Source of the DNA: Chitinophagales bacterium
Lineage (GTDB): Bacteria > Bacteroidota > Bacteroidia > Chitinophagales > UBA2359
Assembly (NCBI GenBank): GCA_020629335.1
Contig: JAHDDN010000150.1
Span: forward strand, 1-11,116
Length of the DNA stretch: 11,116 bases
Direction: 5' to 3'
Under the pieces are notes generated by a model. The model searched no databases, was not told the origin of the DNA, and saw only the letters and a program-made list of their open reading frames with translations. The translations under genes were made by a program, and so were the position numbers. This document shows, in pieces, positions 6,773-11,116 of the stretch. Position 1 is the stretch's first letter. Every line of letters begins with the position of its first letter.

Positions 6773-6945
6773 TATATGGCGCAAGTCTTTTTGACTTGTG
6801 CCGATCGAAGCACGCAATTTATGATCTCGATTACTTGCCCAGACTTATGGTAAGTCTTTTTGACTTACACAACCGATAAGCTTAAAATGGCAATTTGAAT
6901 CAATGTAAGACTCAGCAGGCACAAGTGAAAAACACTTGCGCTATA
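6773..6945. repeat. Convergent intergenic hairpin array with inverted end copies
   Basis: Three hairpins fill the gap between the convergent genes. Hairpin 1 (6778-6802) has 10-bp arms with one G-T pair and a TTTTT loop. Hairpin 2 (6850-6868) is GTAAGTC-TTTTT-GACTTAC, a perfect 7-bp stem; AGACTTA just before it (6841-6847) can pair with 6851-6857 instead. Hairpin 3 (6919-6941) has an AAAAA loop and is, on the minus strand, nearly the same sequence as hairpin 1, with TATA flanking both outer edges. The whole block is therefore a 173-bp inverted-repeat element. There is no T-tract after any stem, so these are not standard intrinsic terminators, though they may protect or define the 3' ends of both transcripts. 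Confidence 0.7.
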
Positions 6946-6983
6946 AGAGCTTGCACTGCAACGTCCACCGAGGTTGATAAATT

Positions 6984-9900
6984 TTACAATTTCACAAAAA
7001 ATCGTGCTTCCCCATCAATTTTAATCACATAACTACCCTTCGCTAATTTCGCCACATTAATTTGATTAGAGCCATTTCGCTGAGCAATGACTATTCTTCC
7101 TTGTGTGTCAAATACTTCTATTTCACTATTAATTTTCAGTCCCTTAATGGTAAGAATATCAGATGTGGGATTCGGATAAATCACTAACTCATTTACAGGA
7201 CTTTCTTCAATGGGTAAGGAATTTCCATTCCAATAAAAGTTGGTTCGCAGGCTTTCTAAATCAGCCGTACTAATCCATTTTTGTCGGAGGAATTCTTGTA
7301 TACCCAACATTTCTTCTTCACTGATCGCATTATCATAAAATAGAATTTCTCCTATCATCCCTTCCCAATTGACGTCCGTATAATAAATACCTGCATTAGA
7401 GGCTTGCGTAAATACGCTACCCAATACACAAAACTCCATAGGATTAGCGGTATTTAATGGATCAACTAATTCTCCATTTAGGTAAGTGTCTCCATTAAGT
7501 GTACTGGCAGGCGCATCATTCGAATAAATTTGAGAAGCATCCGAATGTCTGGGTATGGTTTGGGATAAGCACTCCAAAGGTCCTTTTCCTTCCCAAGACA
7601 AAGCATTTTCTTGATAAGCCATGATGACCGTTTGGAAAGGTGTTTGATCCACTTCTAAAGCCTGAAGCCATATGGTAGCCCAATCAGCTATGCCCAATCC
7701 ATTTTGAAAATTAGAGCGATAAGCAAAATAAGAGCCAGGGTCCCAATTACCTCCTACAACAAAATCCCACTCATACAAAGAGCTCGTAGCAGGAGGAGGA
7801 TAATCAAGTGTACCATTACCATTTAGGTCTGCGGCATCCATACGGAGCGATAAACCACCAACACTGCTTGGATCAATAGGAGAGGGGTAGGTCTTGGTGC
7901 TTTTAGCAGCCACATAATAATTGCCAATCTCAGGACTAAAGCTAGTGCCTGTATGAATAGGCTCCCCACAAGCATTAGCATCATACCAATTATAAATCAC
8001 CTCTTCTTGTGGATTTTCAATAGCAAGTTCCCCATCACCGATAAGCGTAACTATTGGTGCATCTGGACGAGTCACGGCAAAGCCTGTTTTATTACTGCTC
8101 CACTGATTGCTTCCCGAAGGAGCCGCTGCTACATAAAAATTACCATTGCTTGGAGGACTAAAAGTCGTACCCGTTCCCAAGAGAGTTGTACCAGCCTCAT
8201 CAGACAACCAATAATACTCATAATCATTATTAGGATTTTCAATCTCTACCGTACAATCACTCGCTTGTATCACATTGAGGTCAAAAGCTAAAAATTCCTC
8301 ATAAGCCCCAATGCTAATCTCATTCGTAGCACAAGCAGCAGAGCCATCGCTGATCTCATAACGATAAAGGCCTGGCGCTAAATCTGTTCGTATAAATTGA
8401 TCCTTTGCTTCCGTATTTTCGATAAATGGTCGAGCCTCATCCGCTCCAATCAACTCCAATTCTTGCAGTTGAACTTGGTTCTCTCCAGCATTAGCGGTTA
8501 CATATAGACGATAGCGAGCAAATGCTTGAGGTGTATTAATTGCGAAAGCACGTCTTTGGAATCGTTCTGGGAAATCTTCATTAATACGAGTATCTAAATC
8601 AGTCCAAGAACTACCATCATCAGAGCCTTGTAGAATCCAATCTACAGGATCACGCTCTGGCACATCATCTGCTGAAGTAATCGCATAAAAGGCAATTTCA
8701 GTAGGCGTGTCAAATTCATAGCCTACCCATGCCCCACTAGGAATAGCATGTAGCCACTTCGTACCCAAATCATCATCAAAGGCCATCACAGGAAGATGAT
8801 CCCAAGTAGTTCCACTGGCATCAATATTAGATTCATTATTATCGGTCAAATCCTCCAATGTTTTATCTGACCATTCAATATGATAATCAGGCTGACCACC
8901 GCTTACATCAATATAGATGGCTCCTGTAGGGCGATCTAATTCCGAAGCATAAAAATCTTCTGTTATACTCAAAGCTGTATCACTATTGATCAGACTAAAT
9001 GGCTTAGTAATTTCACATCCATTCACACTTACCGAAACACTATAGTCACCATCAGCTACACCACTTAAATTAGGCGTCGTAGCACCTGTTGACCATAGTA
9101 TATCTAAATCAGCTAAATCATGGTTATGTGATACAATAGTAACTTCCCAAGCATCATTATTGACCGCACAAATATCATAATCTAATACCTCGTCAGCTTC
9201 AATGATTACGCTTTCTTCAACAGAACAAGCATTCGCATCTACTACCACAAAGTCATAAACGCCTGCGGCTAAATCAGTAACAGGATTGCTTCTTAGCTCT
9301 CCATCTAACCAAATTTCATAAGGTCCGTTTCCACCACTATTGTCAAAACTCACTTCGCCAGTAGGCAATCCAGTGCAATCCACATTTTGGGTACTAATGA
9401 TAACACTTAAATCATAAGAACTGACATCCGTTTGATTAATCAACCAAACATGCTCTCGATAAGGTTTGGGATAAATATGATCAAACTTAGGATCATAGCG
9501 CACTAATTCAGTCGTATCTGTCACCGTGAGTTTTAGTTCATAAGTATCACAAGCCGTGAACGTAACATCAATAGCAGTGCTCCCACTTTCAATTAATTTC
9601 CCATTCAAGAACCATTCGTACTTTTGAGTATTCGGCGAAGGCGCCAACACATCCGCACTAAACGATAGCGTTTGATCTCCTAAAACCTCTAACTCTTCTT
9701 CTGCTGGAGTTGGATTCTCAATCACATCCACATACTTATATAAATAACATATCACACGCTGTACACAAGGTGGACAAAGATCATCTCCAAAGCCTTCTCC
9801 AAATCCACCAGCCCCCATATAGCAATTATTAGCCGTTGGTCGGTGACAACCAAAATAATTGGTCAATGCCCCTTCAAAGGCTCCAATTTTATCTTCATTT

Positions 9901-10985
9901 GCTCCATTATAAGGAGTCGGTAATGGGGCATCTTCTGTTAACCAATTTCGCCACGGAATACTGTCCTTAATTGTATAAGCAGTCGTATTAGGCGTTTCCC
10001 AGCATTCTCCACCAGACCATACACCGCTCGAAGTATATTCATCTAAAAGCCCTGGCATAGTATGTCCAAACTCATGCAGCAAAGTTTCATAATCCGTTCC
10101 AAACATCAAACCACTTCCCACTCTTAAATCTCTTTCTAAGCCAGCACCGCCACCGCCGCCATATTTGGAAGAAGAAAACCAAGTCACCCAACCCGTCTCA
10201 TCATTCGCCCAAGGAAGGAATAATGCATCTCTCATCTGGTGCAAAATATCAAATGTCCACCAAGTATGTTGCCCAGGCGCATCTGGCCAATAAGCAGCAT
10301 ATAAATTGAAGAAGTCTTTATATTGTGCATAAGGATTTTTAGTCGCTGCCGTACCATACTCAAAAGCAGGTAAATAATTTTCACTCAAACCTTCCACTAA
10401 TTCTTCTAAACTATTAAACTCATTACCAGCGTCTGGCATCCCACGATTCTGAATCACAAAATTAATCCGATTATCCTTCGGTCCACCATAATGCAAAGTA
10501 TCAAATTCTTGTTCTGCAATTAATTCTTCAATCGTCATACAAGAACCATCATCCACCGTCGCATCAGGATTAAAATTAATGGCATCAGGATCAGTACAGC
10601 CTAAAATTTCAGGCACACAATCATCATTATTAATCCCAAAATAATAAGTCGCTTCATTCCCATTCGGAAGCTCAAATAGTTCTGTCCCACTATCCCAAAC
10701 GATGCTAACTGTTCCCCCATTCCATCCATCACCATAAGAATCATTAGCTACAAATTCATAGCAAGCATCCATAAGGCATTCCAAAACAAAAAAATCAGAA
10801 TTGTCTGCCATGTCTACTTCTGATTCTGCCACAACATTCCCCGTAATGTCCAAAATTTGCCAACTCATTTCATAGCCATATTCTCCCGTTTCAGTCAGAA
10901 TGCTCACCTCCGTATCATCACATTGTGCGTAAGCCATTTCAAAAATACCCATTAGGGCTATCAATAGAAATATTCGTAACTTCAT
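6984..10985 (-). CDS. Secreted multidomain M64 (IgA-peptidase-like) metalloprotease with T9SS sorting domain
   Basis: This 1333-residue secreted protease starts at 10985, where MKLRIFLLIALMGIFEMAYA forms a signal peptide cut before Gln21; the longer frame to 11093 adds 36 residues without signal character. Order of parts: a beta module with NDSYGDGWNGG (81-91); a Cys-flanked acidic repeat of the GCTDPxAxN...GSC type (129-149); a peptidase domain, about 160-420; a PKD-like domain, about 430-490; SprB-like repeats, about 535-665; a discoidin (F5/8C)-like domain, about 715-848; Ig-like repeats to about 1030; a ConA/LamG-like domain, about 1040-1242; and a T9SS type A sorting domain, 1266-1333. 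The peptidase carries HEFGHTMPGLLDEY (304-317), with Zn ligands His304 and His308 and catalytic Glu305, plus CYMG (388-391) and CPPC (404-407), all typical of M64. It should be exported by T9SS and anchored or released at the surface to degrade proteins. It is monocistronic and converges on the operon. Confidence 0.9.
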   Translation of the reverse strand: MKLRIFLLIALMGIFEMAYAQCDDTEVSILTETGEYGYEMSWQILDITGNVVAESEVDMADNSDFFVLECLMDACYEFVANDSYGDGWNGGTVSIVWDSGTELFELPNGNEATYYFGINNDDCVPEILGCTDPDAINFNPDATVDDGSCMTIEELIAEQEFDTLHYGGPKDNRINFVIQNRGMPDAGNEFNSLEELVEGLSENYLPAFEYGTAATKNPYAQYKDFFNLYAAYWPDAPGQHTWWTFDILHQMRDALFLPWANDETGWVTWFSSSKYGGGGGAGLERDLRVGSGLMFGTDYETLLHEFGHTMPGLLDEYTSSGVWSGGECWETPNTTAYTIKDSIPWRNWLTEDAPLPTPYNGANEDKIGAFEGALTNYFGCHRPTANNCYMGAGGFGEGFGDDLCPPCVQRVICYLYKYVDVIENPTPAEEELEVLGDQTLSFSADVLAPSPNTQKYEWFLNGKLIESGSTAIDVTFTACDTYELKLTVTDTTELVRYDPKFDHIYPKPYREHVWLINQTDVSSYDLSVIISTQNVDCTGLPTGEVSFDNSGGNGPYEIWLDGELRSNPVTDLAAGVYDFVVVDANACSVEESVIIEADEVLDYDICAVNNDAWEVTIVSHNHDLADLDILWSTGATTPNLSGVADGDYSVSVSVNGCEITKPFSLINSDTALSITEDFYASELDRPTGAIYIDVSGGQPDYHIEWSDKTLEDLTDNNESNIDASGTTWDHLPVMAFDDDLGTKWLHAIPSGAWVGYEFDTPTEIAFYAITSADDVPERDPVDWILQGSDDGSSWTDLDTRINEDFPERFQRRAFAINTPQAFARYRLYVTANAGENQVQLQELELIGADEARPFIENTEAKDQFIRTDLAPGLYRYEISDGSAACATNEISIGAYEEFLAFDLNVIQASDCTVEIENPNNDYEYYWLSDEAGTTLLGTGTTFSPPSNGNFYVAAAPSGSNQWSSNKTGFAVTRPDAPIVTLIGDGELAIENPQEEVIYNWYDANACGEPIHTGTSFSPEIGNYYVAAKSTKTYPSPIDPSSVGGLSLRMDAADLNGNGTLDYPPPATSSLYEWDFVVGGNWDPGSYFAYRSNFQNGLGIADWATIWLQALEVDQTPFQTVIMAYQENALSWEGKGPLECLSQTIPRHSDASQIYSNDAPASTLNGDTYLNGELVDPLNTANPMEFCVLGSVFTQASNAGIYYTDVNWEGMIGEILFYDNAISEEEMLGIQEFLRQKWISTADLESLRTNFYWNGNSLPIEESPVNELVIYPNPTSDILTIKGLKINSEIEVFDTQGRIVIAQRNGSNQINVAKLAKGSYVIKIDGEARFFVKL

Positions 10986-11084
10986 AATCCTTGATTTAGT
11001 GCGTATCTTCCTATAAAAATACGAAAAATAATTGATTTTGGGGCTTCCTACTGCGCTTGAAGGGCTAAACTTACACCCACACAA

Positions 11085-11116
11085 ATTCATCATTCATCAT
11101 TATACATTCATCATTA
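11085..11116. repeat. Heptanucleotide tandem repeat at the window edge
   Basis: Units of 7 bp read ATTCATC, ATTCATC, ATTATAC, ATTCATC and then ATTA at the window end, so the array probably continues. It lies about 100 bp upstream of the protease start codon (10985, minus strand). The gap 10986-11084 also holds GGGGCTTCC (11040-11048), a 9-mer also found at 3657-3665; no promoter box is convincing. Confidence 0.7.

Noticed and set aside
6778..6868. Hairpins as canonical intrinsic terminators
   Set aside because: The T-runs are in the loops, and no T-tract follows the stems, so the standard definition is not met.
6664..6879. 71-codon plus-strand frame overlapping the end of the DUF5777 gene
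   Set aside because: It is an out-of-frame shadow running into the hairpin array; its LFDLC/LFDLH repeats simply translate the hairpin sequence.
7953..8291. 112-codon plus-strand frame inside the protease gene
   Set aside because: It is antisense to a continuous, domain-rich frame; its Arg/Ile/Thr-rich composition is typical of a shadow.
10986..11093. N-terminal extension of the protease to an upstream ATG at 11093
   Set aside because: The extra 36 residues precede a perfect signal peptide and translate the repeat-containing intergenic DNA, so Met at 10985 is the better start.

Overview
The window is AT-rich and looks like a Bacteroidota chromosome, probably from the Saprospiria or a related marine lineage. 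The strongest pointers are a C-terminal type IX secretion (T9SS) sorting domain, SprB-like repeats, a DUF5777-type outer-membrane barrel, several short lipoproteins with Bacteroidota-style lipoboxes, starts without clear Shine-Dalgarno sites, and one TAnnTTTG-type -7 box. The taxonomic placement below phylum is inference.

Layout. Positions 1-176 hold no gene but carry a tandem repeat running up to the first start codon. Next are two rightward genes: a seven-helix membrane protein ending in an AraC-type DNA-binding domain (177-1322) and an envelope serine hydrolase of the class C beta-lactamase/NylB type (1470-2651). A 281-bp palindromic MITE-like element (2664-2944) with perfect 15-bp inverted ends follows, ending 8 bp before a small RHS-like lipoprotein gene (2953-3645). 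A structured intergenic region (3646-3935) separates this from a tight four-gene operon (3936-6749).

The operon encodes two lipoproteins, a one-heme cytochrome c-type lipoprotein and a DUF5777 barrel. The first two genes overlap by ATGA and the later gaps are 6 and 22 bp. All four products carry export signals, so the likely common theme is an envelope assembly around a c-type heme; its substrate is unknown.

From the other end, a single large leftward gene (6984-10985) encodes a 1333-residue secreted M64 (IgA-peptidase-like) zinc metalloprotease. It has SprB-like, discoidin and ConA/LamG-like modules and a T9SS sorting tail. It converges on the operon, and the 234-bp gap between them holds three hairpins with T5/A5 loops, the outer two being inverted copies of each other.

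No tRNA, rRNA, CRISPR array, transposase or prophage gene was seen. The most unusual material is in the intergenic DNA: the MITE at a gene start, the inverted hairpin array, a large imperfect palindrome, and three separate repeat tracts with a heptameric (7-bp) rhythm but different unit sequences. The best candidate for a poorly described protein system is the cytochrome/DUF5777 lipoprotein operon.
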